From assembly GCF_026151205.1 (NCBI RefSeq), contig NC_087082.1, positions 10,176,901 to 10,240,900 on the forward strand: 64,000 bases of DNA. Direction: 5' to 3'. The stretch comes from Bolinopsis microptera (lineage: Eukaryota; Ctenophora; Tentaculata; Lobata; Bolinopsidae). Position numbers and translations under genes: made by a program. Shown here one piece after another: positions 21,197 through 31,298 of the stretch. Positions within the stretch are counted from its first letter, which is position 1, and each line of letters begins with the position of its first letter. The notes beneath the pieces were generated by a model. It did no database searches and was not told where the DNA came from. It saw only the letters and a program-made list of their open reading frames with translations.

Positions 21197-22242
21197 TTTA
21201 CAACATTACACGTCTTTACAATTCGTAAAATTGCAATTTATCAACATCATGAATTGCCTTGCATTTTAATATTTGTCGTTTTATTTGACATCTTGAACAA
21301 TGGTAACGATCTGACAAATCAATATTTGCATGATCGAACTGTATAATGATAAAAGACATCCATTTCTATTCATGCAATCGTTACAGAACTTTCAAGATAT
21401 TTTCTTTCAACAATTTCCACAATCATTTCAAGCCCCCGTATTTAAAGCATAATATTATGACGTTAACTGATCGGAGCTTGTAGTGAATGTAAATTTACAT
21501 TTGGCGTCCAGCATAACGAAAAAAGAGGCGCAATTCGTGTTAATGGTTTTGGATACATTCAAGCGTTTATTTTAATGTTTGGTCAAATATCGACCGATAA
21601 AGTAGGTACGAAACAGCCGACTGACTGCAGTATTACTGGGCGCCGCTCAGCCTGTCATTCCGCCTAATCTCTAGTCTATGATTATCGACATAAATATAAT
21701 AGCCTGAGGTCCCCAGGTAAACTACAGTATTATCACACACAATCCCTCGATGTTATCCTTTGTCTATGCTCCTTTACAAACAAAAGGACACAAGTGTGAT
21801 GAGGGGGCACAAATATTGTTCAATTCCACCTTGTGTAGGATTTTACAATATTCGTTATAAACTTGATAGTTGATAAGTCTTGTTCTATGTGTGCAGCTGA
21901 GTCATTTTTTCCGTAGTAGATACATATTATGTTTAGTAAGACAATTCTTGCTGATATTTGTGAAGTGCATGCTAAAAGGAACTATCCATATCAATGGACA
22001 CTCTGTATATCTGTATATTGCGCTTCAATCGCAGTTACAAACGTTAACATATTTCTACTCTTAGATTAAATTACTATAAGTTACCTTAACATAACATAAG
22101 GTCTTTACGTGTTCTCAATTTCTTACTTTACATCTTGCTTTTTGTGGGCAATTGTTTTATGTCTCACTATTCAGGGTTACGTCAAGTACCGACGTTTTCA
22201 CCACTTTTATCTCTACCACATGCTCACCACAACAGTGGTACA
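21197..22242. other. Spacer between protease and phosphatase, copy 1
   Basis: No gene. Conserved in copy 2, where it is interrupted by a 2.1-kb insertion at the site equivalent to about 21575. Confidence 0.6.
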
Positions 22243-23858
22243 ATGTTAAATGTTATCTTAGTCTTACTCTCCTGCCTCCCCCCTACACTACCATATAAGG
22301 ACTTCTCAACCCACACCCCGTACGAATATTCTCGAGGTGACATAACTAAAGTTCAATGGAGTGATCAACTAGTCCCAACTAGGTTTTACCTTATTGCTAG
22401 ACACGGCAGTAGAAATATGTATGCTGAATATGTGATATCAATGGAGAAATTTCTGGACAAGATTCTGCTGGAGGACGAAGGAATCAAAGGCTTCCTTGGC
22501 TACGGACCTGGAAACGGCCATATTATTTTCCAGATCGTCATCTGGTGCCGCAAGGGATGTTGGAACATTATCATCTAGCTCAAAGATACAAAAAGAAGTT
22601 TCCTGCCTTCTTCCCGCCTTACTATCCAACCAAATATCATATCAGGAGTACCAACATTCTTAGAGCAAGTCAAAGTGCTGCCTCCTTCTTATTTGGAATT
22701 TTTGAAGGTATGGGTCCTCTTAATCAATTCTCGTCACCTACAAATCTATCTACAGACGGATTTCAGCCTGTCGGACTTGAGATTGAAAGTGCGGATGAAG
22801 ATAAACTTTTACGCTTCATGGATAATTGTCCCGCTTTAACAAACTGTCCTACGACTAAGAACGGACGATTAGAAAAAACTAAACTTAAGAAATCAGAGAA
22901 ATACAAGAAGTTAGTCCTAGATCCCATATCCGAGCGAGCCGGTTTCTCTTTAACAGTAGAGGACGCAGAGGGTCTTTACAACCTCTGTAACTTTGAGCAC
23001 ATCTCTCCAACCGAGTCAAACAACTCCTCTTTCTGTGACCTGATCCCGAGATCAGCCTTCGCTCTGTTGGACTACTCGCGTGATCTGGACAGGTACTACA
23101 GATCCAGTTATCCTAACAAACTTGGTTACGAACTGTCATGTGTGGTACTGAAGGATGTGTTGAGAGAGTTTGAGAGTGAGGAATCTGCTACCGCCCTGCG
23201 GTTCGCTCATAGTGAGACTATAGTCTCCCTTATCACCCTGCTGGGTATCAACAAGGATCAGGACAATATTATCTACACTTGGGATAAGGAGGACTTCTGG
23301 AATAGAACAACAAAGATGAGCGAGCTAGACCCTTTTGCAACTAATATGGGGTTCGTTGTCTTTAGGAACTCATCATCAGAACAGGATATTATCAAGATAT
23401 ATTTGAATGAGAGAGAAGTAAAGATAACGGCGTGTGCATCATCAGAGGAGGGGTGCACGAGAGATGAGCTACTTGACATCGTCCGGGGCACTCTGGGACA
23501 GTGTGACCGATCTGTTATGTGTTTCGGAACTAATACCACAAATGATGACGTCATCATTTCTACAGTGGATGATGTCATTGTCTCTACAAGAGGTAACGAT
23601 AATGATAATGTACAACCGATGAATGACTCCACCTCATTGACCTATCAATGTATCTCGGAGAAGAATGTGGATTTGGCGGTGGCGGCAAAACTAGCAGATG
23701 AGAACAAAGTTCTGTTGGACTTTAACCTGTTTGTAATAATGACAGGACTTAGTGGACTGTGTATAGTGTTGATAGGACTTGTTGCTTTTAACCGCAAGAA
23801 AATTATTTCCAATGGTGTCAATAGTGGCTACCAGAAATTGCCTTTCCTAGATTCTTAA
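22243..23858 (+). pseudogene. MINPP-type histidine acid phosphatase, copy 1, frameshifted
   Basis: Near-identical to the intact gene at 28823-30439. It starts with the same signal peptide (MLNVILVLLSCLPP) and carries the RHGSRN motif, but lacks one G after GAATC at 22485. This shifts the frame and stops it at about 22576. From 22545 the correct frame resumes and is open to 23858, including the HSE motif and C-terminal membrane anchor. With only one lesion it is either a very young pseudogene, a null allele or a sequence error. Confidence 0.85.
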
Positions 23859-23935
23859 TGATTATTAATGTAAGTTAATGCTTACATTAACTTTACATTA
23901 AGAAAAGTTAATTTAAGCATAATTGGCCAGCCAAC

Positions 23936-24454
23936 ATCTTGTGCATCAACCTGACTATGAAAGTGAAACGGTTCTTTAACAAAAAGTAAATGATATTGAC
24001 GTTATTATCCCATATATGGTGTTAAACATGATACTGTAGCTTTCTCTTGCAATATCCCTTGTAATAACGTGGATTATGTACATTTTACCCATCTCTTAAA
24101 TATGCTGTACACAACCTATTAACTCTATTAATCAAGAAGTGAACGGAATGTTTGACAAGGCCCCAACTTTCAGTAGAGGGATAATATCAGCAAATTAATT
24201 TCAAATTTGCAATACCTTGGTAGATTTGTATTGAATGTATCTGTCAGCGTTGGAGAGCATGTGGCATACTGTATCTGTACTGATACTCTGACCTGAGCAG
24301 GGCCTAGATGAACAATTATTACCAGAAATTTTATTGAAGACATCATTGATGATCTTATTGATGTATTTTTATCAGTGTCATATGTTATATCAAAAAGTAT
24401 AGAGGAATGAAAGTTAGAGGCAGATTAAATACAGTACTTAAAGTGGCACTATCC
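23936..24454. other. Intergenic, nothing recognised
   Basis: AT-rich sequence after duplication copy 1. No coding or repeat signal. Confidence 0.45.
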
Positions 24455-24825
24455 GTCGTGGAGTGGACTCCGCGGCGGAGCTCCGCCAAAATATATTTCG
24501 TTTGGACTCGAAACTATTCTGGCGGACTCCAAGCGGACCCAAGCGGACTCCAAGCGGACTTTAAAGTCCGCCGCGGACTCCGAGCGGCTCCGCGGCGGGT
24601 CGGTGGAGTGTCCGCCGCGGACTAAGCCAGGATGTGGAGTGGACTCCGCGGCGGACTCCGGCGGAGAGGTCGGCAGATCAGCCGCGGACCTCTCCGCCGG
24701 ACTTGAATCCGGCGGAGTCCGGCGGAGCTCGGCGGAGTCCACCGGGCTCGGCGTCCGCTCGGAGTCCGCCGGCTTCCAACAGAGTCCACTGACTTCCGAC
24801 TTCCGACTTCCGAGCCTCGGCTAAA
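24455..24825. repeat. GC-rich repeat island of CCGCGGACTCC-type motifs
   Basis: About 370 bp of strongly GC-rich sequence made of degenerate, direct and inverted copies of GGCGGACTCC and TCCGCCGCGG, in an otherwise AT-rich region. The short overlapping frames on both strands are low-complexity and not credible genes. Confidence 0.75.
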
Positions 24826-25476
24826 TTTGTCACGTGACATACAACATAGCATTTTGCGATATTGTGGTCGATCAGATGAAAAGGTCGCTAGTGATAAACC
24901 TTAACCATTACCCTCACAATGTCAATAGTGTACAACTCTAGTCCTAACTTTGACCCTATAATGTATAAACGTTGACCCTAACCCTCCACCAAACCGTCAG
25001 AAGCGAAATATCAATGTCATTGGCTGGTCACGTGACCAAAACAATTTTTGTCATATTATCTCATATAGGGAAGCGTTTTTAGTTTTACCCTACACGTTGC
25101 ATGTGGCGTCATTCGGCCGGATCCCAGCAAGCAAAAATACGTCGACCATTACAGGACGACGCCAGCACTCTCTACGCTCTTCGAGCTCCGATCGTCCTGT
25201 GACGAAGTAAGGACGAAGCCTGAGGCCCTCAGGTAACATCGACCACCGATTGAAAATTCAGAGATTTTTTGACATAAAGGTCAAATGTAAAACTAAAATC
25301 TTGATGTTGATTGATTGACGACGTCAATTTTTGAGCAAAGCGCGAGCGCATGCGGAAAAGGACCGCGTAGCTAGTCAAGATGTTGATAAATATTTGGCTT
25401 GTGGCGCGATGTGTTGCTCTAACTATGTCTATAGCCCTCTCGCTTGCAATAGCGCGCGACCGCCGGAGGCGGAAAT
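24826..25476. repeat. Dispersed repeat with GTCACGTGACCAAAAC core, copy a
   Basis: The segment around 24895-25115 carries telomere-like CCCTAACCCT patches, the palindrome GTCACGTGAC followed by CAAAAC, and GGGAAGCGTTTTTAG. A similar arrangement occurs near 34345-34600 and 34965-35120. The rest of the interval up to 25476 is unassigned. Confidence 0.5.
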
Positions 25477-25648
25477 GACAGCAGGGGACTAAATAGCCGA
25501 GGAATACTGCCAGAAGACATGTAAATATTGTACTGACGGTGAAGATGACGGTGACGATGATGGTGGAGATGATGGTGGAGATTATGGCTGTCCTGGGGGC
25601 ACGACACTATGTCCTGATGGAATCTGCAAGCACGAACACATGTGCTAG
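25477..25648 (+). pseudogene. Protease copy 2, 3'-end remnant
   Basis: It matches the last ~55 codons of the protease genes, from within the ShKT domain through the Asp/Gly linker to the four-Cys tail and stop. The codon equivalent to Tyr373 of copy 1 is a stop (GACTAAATA against GACTACATA). Signal peptide, propeptide and catalytic domain are missing. The break point at 25477 marks the left edge of duplication copy 2. Confidence 0.9.
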
Positions 25649-26031
25649 TTTACATTTACAACATTACACGTCTTTACAATTCGTAAAATTGCAATTTATC
25701 AACATCATGAATTGCCTTGCATTTTAATATTTGTCGTTTTATTTGACATCTTGAACAATGGTAACGATCTGACAAATCAATATGTGCATGATCGAACTGT
25801 ATAAAGATTAAAGACATTCATTTCTATTCATGCAATCATAACAGAACTTTCAAGATATTTTCTCTTAACAATTTCCACAATCATTTCAAGCCCCCGTATT
25901 TAAAGCATAATATTATGACGTTAACTGATCGGAGCTTGTGGTGAATGTAAATTTACATTTGGCGTCCAGCATAACGAAAAAAGAGGCGCAATTCGTGTTA
26001 ATGGTTTTGGATACATTCAAGCGTTTATTTT
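25649..26031 (+). repeat. Segmental duplication, copy 2, left part
   Basis: Matches 21197-21580 closely. It ends at AGCGTTTATTTT (26020-26031), which is repeated at 28141-28152 on the other side of an insertion. Confidence 0.9.
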
Positions 26032-26292
26032 GTTTGTTTGTTTGTTTGTTTATAGAACCCGTCCCCAATCTCGTATCGGAAAATGACTAAACTCAGGTCT
26101 GAGTGTGAATACGGGTGGTACCTGCAAGAGTGTTCATTAAGCATTTAGAGTTCTGTAAAACTGCAGTTACAATTGTGCTAGAGTATTTTTAGTATATACG
26201 ATTGGTATCAGATATATATCCCTACATGCTTCCAAAATTTGTAAAGCCGTAGTACATACATATCACATTACACCGGAGCCTACACAGTGCAA

Positions 26293-26355
26293 TCTCCTCC
26301 AGTCGATCTGCGCCGCGTATGTTTATATAAGCGCGCGGCGCAGACTGGAGGAAAC
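26293..26355. repeat. Long hairpin with GC-rich stem
   Basis: CTCCAGTC (GAT) CTGCGCCGCG pairs with CGCGGCGCAGACTGGAG, giving about 18 paired bases with a small bulge. The loop contains TATGTTTATATAAG. Confidence 0.8.
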
Positions 26356-26906
26356 CACACTCTGCAAGTTCGATCCAGTGCAATGCTACATGTACGTACT
26401 ACGGCTTCATCTCCAACTTTCTGCACAATGTACTGGAATGTTTTGAAGGAAAAGAAAGAACAAAAAAAAGTGATATATATAAATAAAATCAGCGATTTAA
26501 TGTTAGCCTTAGGAGGGTAACTTTAATTCCCTGGTTTCTAAAATCAGCTTTTTTAAAAAAATAATAAAGTATGTAACGTCGATACCAAACCGATTATTGA
26601 GCGATAATATTAATAACTGAGTAGTTGATTCCTGGGTTGCGGAGTCATTCAGATGTTCCAGTTTTCGAATGTGGTTCTTGTTCAATTCTTGACCAGAAGT
26701 GTCTAATGAAGTAAGTCAGACAAGCAAACTCTTCCTTAAATGCTGATATAAGTCGTCTCAATCCCAGAAATTATGAATGATGACCCAGTGTAAAAGTGCG
26801 AAAATCGGCCGAAAATAATAAAGACTAAAAACAGTTAAAAAGTGACAGGATTCAAACACAAGGAAAATTAATAACTTAGAGCGTAATAAGGAATATCTCC
26901 AAACGG

Positions 26907-28138
26907 AGAGGGTGAGAGGTTCTTTAATTAGAGCTAATGATTAAATGAGACCCACTAAAGGTACTAAATTAACCGGACTGCTAGCAAAGAATCGAGAGTG
27001 GGAATAAAAATAAAAGCGGAATAAATTTTAAGATAATGAAACAGAAACTGAAAGCTAAAATATATATCGTTCTAGAATGCCTCCGCAAACTATTGCTCCT
27101 TTGTAATATGCAGAGGGTGAGAGGTTCTTTAATTAGAGCTAATGATTAAATGAGACCCACTAAAGGTACTAAATTAACCGGACTGCTAGCAAAGAATCGA
27201 GAGTGGGAATAAAAATAAAAGCGGAATAAATTTTAAGATAATGAAACAGAAACTGAAAGCTAAAATATATATCGTTCTAGAATGCCTCCGCAAACTATTG
27301 CTCCTTTGTAATATGCAGAGGGTGAGAGGTTCTTTAATTAGAGCTAATGATTAAATGAGACCCACTAAAGGTACTAAATTAACCGGACTGCTAGCAAGGA
27401 ATCGAGAGTGGGAATAAAAATAAAAGCGGAATAAATTTTAAGATAATGAAACAGAAACTGAAAGCTAAAATATATATCGTTCTAGAATGCCTCCGCAAAC
27501 TATTGCTCCTTTGTAATATGCAGAGGGTGAGAGGTTCTTTAATTAGAGCTAATGATTAAATGAGACCCACTAAAGGTACTAAATTAACCGGACTGCTAGC
27601 AAGGAATCGAGAGTGGGAATAAAAATAAAAGCGGAATAAATTTTAAGATAATGAAACAGAAACTGAAAGCTAAAATATATATCGTTCTAGAATGCCTCCG
27701 CAAACTATTGCTCCTTTGTAATATGCAGAGGGTGAGAGGTTCTTTAATTAGAGCTAATGATTAAATGAGACCCACTAAAGGTACTAAATTAACCGGACTG
27801 CTAGCAAGGAATCGAGAGTGGGAATAAAAATAAAAGCGGAATAAATTTTAAGATAATGAAACAGAAACTGAAAGCTAAAATATATATCGTTCTAGAATGC
27901 CTCCGCAAACTATTGCTCCTTTGTAATATGCACGTGTTAGTAAGTGTAGTAAAAAGATAAAAATAATAAAGCTATAAAAATGAACGGAGCGGTGAAAATC
28001 TGAGAGGGTGAGACTGAGAGGTTCTTTAATTAGAGCTAATGATTAAATGAGACCCACTAAAGGTACTAAATTAACCGGACTGCTAGCAAGGAATCGAGAG
28101 TGGGAATAAAAATAAAAGCGGAATAAATTTTAAGATAA
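26907..28138 (+). repeat. Tandem array, 205-bp unit, five full plus one partial copies
   Basis: Units start at 26907, 27112, 27317, 27522 and 27727, exactly 205 bp apart and almost identical (an A/G change in CAAAGAATCG is the clearest difference). After a 71-bp interruption a sixth, truncated copy with a 6-nt insertion runs from 28003 to 28138. No coding capacity seen. Confidence 0.95.
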
Positions 28139-28140
28139 TC

Positions 28141-30540
28141 AGCGTTTATTTTAATGTTTGGTCAAATATCGACCGATAAAGTAGGTACGAAACAGCCGAC
28201 TGACTACAGTATTACTGGGCGCCGCTCAGCCTGTCATACCGCCTAATCTCTAGTCTTTGATTATCGACATAAATATAATAGCCTGAGGTCCCCAGGTAAA
28301 TTACAGTATTATCACACACAATCACTTGATGTTATCCTTTGTCTGTGCTCCTTTACAAACAAAAGGACACAAGTGTGATGAGGGGGCACAAACATTGTTC
28401 AATTCCACCTTGTGTAGGATTTTACAATATTCGTTATACACCTGATAGTTGATAAGTCTTGTTCTATGTGTGCAGCTGAGTCATTTTTTCCGTAGTAGAT
28501 ACATATTATGTTTAGTAAGACAATTCTTGCTGATATTTGTGAAGTGCATGCTAAAAGGAACTATCCATATCAATGGACACTCTGTATATCTGTAAATTGC
28601 GCTTCAATCGCAGTTACAAACGTTAACATATTTCTACTCTTAGATTAAATTACTATAAGTTACCTTTAACATAACATAAGGTCTTTACGTGTTCTCAATT
28701 TCTTACTTTACATCTTGCTTTTTGTGGGCAATTATTTTATGTCTCACTATTCAGGGTTACGCCAAGTACCGACGTTTTCACCACTTTTATCTCTACCACA
28801 TGCTCACCACAACAGTGGTACAATGTTTAATGTTATCTTAGTCTTACTCTCCTGCCTCCCCCCTACACTACCATATAAGGACTTCTCAACCCACACCCCG
28901 TACGAATATTCTCGAGGTGACATAACTAAAGTTCAATGGAGTGATCAACTAGTCCCAACTAGGTTTTACCTTATTGCTAGACACGGCAGTAGAAATCTGA
29001 ATGCTGAATATGTGATATCGATGGAGAAATTTCTGGACAAGATTCTGCTGGAGGACGAAGGAATCGAAAGGCTTCCTTGGCTACGGACCTGGAAACGGCC
29101 ATATTATTTTCCAGATCGTCATCTGGTGCCGCAAGGGATGTTGGAACATTATCATCTAGCTCAAAGATACAAAAAGAAGTTTCCTGCCTTCTTCCCGCCT
29201 TACTATCCAACCAAATATCATATCAGGAGTACCAACATTCTTAGAGCAAGTCAAAGTGCTGCCTCCTTCTTATTTGGAATTTTTGAAGGTATGGGTCCTC
29301 TTAATCAATTCTCGTCACCTACAAATCTATCTACAGACGGATTTCAGCCTGTCGGACTTGAGATTGAAAGTGCGGATGAAGATAAACTTTTACGCTTCAT
29401 GGATAATTGTCCCGCTTTTACAAACTGTCCTACGACTAAGAACGGAGGATTAGAAAAAACTAAACTTCAGAAATCAGAGAAATACAAGAAGTTAGTCCTA
29501 GATCCCATATCCAAGCGAGCCGGTTTCTCTTTAACAGTAGAGGACGCAGAGGGTCTTTACAACCTCTGTAACTTTGAGCACATGTCTCCAACCGAGTCAA
29601 ACAACTCCTCTTTCTGTGACCTGATCCCGAGATCAGCCTTCGCTCTGTTGGACTACTCACGTGACTTTAACGAATACTACAGATCCAGTTATCCTAACAA
29701 ACTTGGTTACGAACTGTCATGTGTGGTACTGAAGGATGTGTTGAGAGAGTTTGAGAGTGAGGAATTTTCTACCGCCCTGCGGTTCGCTCATAGTGAGACT
29801 ATAGTCCCCCTTATCACCCTGCTGGGTATCAACAAGGATCAGGACAATATTATCTACACTTGGGATAAGGAGGACTTCTGGAATAGAACAACAAAGCTGA
29901 GAGAGCTAGACCCTTTTGCAACTAATATGGGGTTCGTTGTCTTTAGGAACTCATCATCAGAACAGGATATTATCAAGATATATTTGAATGAGAGAGAAGT
30001 AAAGATAACGGCGTGTGCATCATCAAAGGAGGGGTGTACGAGAGATGAGCTACTTGAAATTGTCCGGGGCACTCTGGGACAGTGTGACCGATCTGCAATG
30101 TGTTTCGGAACTAATACCACAAACGATGACGTCATCATTTCTACAGTGGATGATGTCATTGTCTCTACAAGAGGTAACGATAATGATAATGTACAACCAA
30201 TGAATGAGTCCACCTCATTGACCTCTCAATGTATCTCGGAGAAGAATGTGGATTTGGCGGTGGCGGCAAAACTAGCTGACGAAAACAAAGTCCTGTTGGA
30301 CTTTAACCTGTTTGTAATAATGACAGGACTTAGTGGACTGTGTATAGTGTTGATGGGACTTGTTGCTTTTAACTGCAAGAAAATTATTTCCAATGGTGTC
30401 AATAGTGGCTACCAGAAATTGCCTTTCCTAGATTCTTAATGAATATTAATGTAAGTTAATGCTTACATTAATTTAATATTAAGAAAAGTTAATTTAAGCA
30501 TAATTGGCCAGCCAACATCTTGTGCATCAACCTAACGATG
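28141..30540 (+). repeat. Segmental duplication, copy 2, right part
   Basis: Resumes homology with copy 1 (21570-23935) directly after the insertion and carries the intact phosphatase gene. Confidence 0.9.
28823..30439 (+). CDS. MINPP-type histidine acid phosphatase, type I membrane protein
   Basis: An intact 538-aa protein. I chose ATG 28823 because it gives a clean signal peptide (MFNVILVLLSCLPPTLP); the frame is open further upstream but adds an implausible leader. The catalytic RHGSRN motif (53-58, nucleophile His) and a proton-donor HSE at 323-325 in RFAHSETIVPL match multiple inositol polyphosphate phosphatases, whose motif is HAE. It would hydrolyse phosphomonoesters, possibly inositol phosphates, in the lumen or outside the cell. 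Unlike canonical MINPP1 (soluble, ER-retained), it has a transmembrane segment at about 494-516 and a short tail containing GYQKL, a YxxPhi sorting motif like that of lysosomal acid phosphatases. The gene is intronless. Its sister at 22243-23858 is frameshifted. Confidence 0.85.
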   Translation: MFNVILVLLSCLPPTLPYKDFSTHTPYEYSRGDITKVQWSDQLVPTRFYLIARHGSRNLNAEYVISMEKFLDKILLEDEGIERLPWLRTWKRPYYFPDRHLVPQGMLEHYHLAQRYKKKFPAFFPPYYPTKYHIRSTNILRASQSAASFLFGIFEGMGPLNQFSSPTNLSTDGFQPVGLEIESADEDKLLRFMDNCPAFTNCPTTKNGGLEKTKLQKSEKYKKLVLDPISKRAGFSLTVEDAEGLYNLCNFEHMSPTESNNSSFCDLIPRSAFALLDYSRDFNEYYRSSYPNKLGYELSCVVLKDVLREFESEEFSTALRFAHSETIVPLITLLGINKDQDNIIYTWDKEDFWNRTTKLRELDPFATNMGFVVFRNSSSEQDIIKIYLNEREVKITACASSKEGCTRDELLEIVRGTLGQCDRSAMCFGTNTTNDDVIISTVDDVIVSTRGNDNDNVQPMNESTSLTSQCISEKNVDLAVAAKLADENKVLLDFNLFVIMTGLSGLCIVLMGLVAFNCKKIISNGVNSGYQKLPFLDS

Positions 30541-31298
30541 AAAGTAAAACATGTGGACATCTTGAGAAATTAGTAGTAGGTAGAATGTAAGGTTGCTCCT
30601 AAATAATCGGAGTTGTTTAGTAAAATAGAAATAGATGTAAGGAATAAGGAAAGGGCTAAACGGTGGAGCTTAGCTGTGCAAGTGTGGAGGTTTAACTGCC
30701 GCGATTGTATTTAGTTCTCCTTTGTGAGTAATTAAATTATTAAATGATTCGGGCCGCAGGAAGTCTGGTTCAAATGCTTTAATGGCCGTCAATTCAGTAT
30801 AAAAAAATAAAAATTGGCAAAGCAATAAAAATTTTAGTGCCCAAAATTTTGACCATTTATTTAGTGCAAGTGGTGTCAAAATCGCGAAATAAATAATTAT
30901 TGCAGTCTTTTGACACCATTTTAGAGTTAGACTGGTTCCTGCTACTGCTAGTACAATTGAATGCCTATTTCAAAGATTTATTGGATAACTTTTAAAATGT
31001 TCATCCGAAGGGAATGAATGAAACACCTTTCTTTTGTGGGTCGAATAATAATCAAATAATTCATTCAATAATTGAAGATGTCAAATTTAAGGAAGAAAAT
31101 ATTAGATTTCTTTGAGTATGTTGAGGAATCAAATGCATAATGTGACACAAAATTGGCCATTCATTGAAAATTTAAAAACATCCTGATATTTTTGGGACAT
31201 ACACCTGTACAATGTACAGTGTACACTGTACAGCATAGATTTTGACGTACCATATCATATTCCCATCATATTATTTATTCATCTGGTGTGCAGTTCAA
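30541..31298. other. Intergenic, contains a 20-bp perfect palindrome
   Basis: No gene. TGTACAGTGTACACTGTACA at 31213-31232 is a perfect palindrome. The remainder is AT-rich. Confidence 0.6.

Larger units (their letters stand above)
19446..23935 (+). repeat. Segmental duplication, copy 1 (protease plus phosphatase)
   Basis: From GGGAAGTTC (19442 onward) to about 23935 this block matches two other places. The protease part with its upstream region recurs at 36100-37885. The protease 3' end, spacer and phosphatase recur at 25477-26031 plus 28141-30540. Identity is high, with scattered substitutions in coding and non-coding parts. Confidence 0.9.
26032..28140 (-). mobile_element. Retroelement-like 2.1-kb insertion with 12-bp target duplication
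   Basis: Compared with copy 1, copy 2 has 2109 bp extra here, flanked by the 12-bp direct repeat AGCGTTTATTTT. One edge is a GTTTGTTTGTTT run, that is an (AAAC)n tail if the element lies on the minus strand. A simple-sequence tail plus a target duplication of this size are the marks of LINE/SINE retrotransposition. No reverse transcriptase or transposase frame is visible, so it would be non-autonomous. It contains a GC hairpin (26293-26355) and a homogeneous 205-bp array. Confidence 0.75.

Noticed and set aside
24407-24852. Overlapping frames of 72-97 codons on both strands
   Set aside because: They track the GC-rich repeat, are present in several frames at once and have no family features.
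30670-30879. 69-codon minus-strand frame
   Set aside because: Isolated and without recognisable features.
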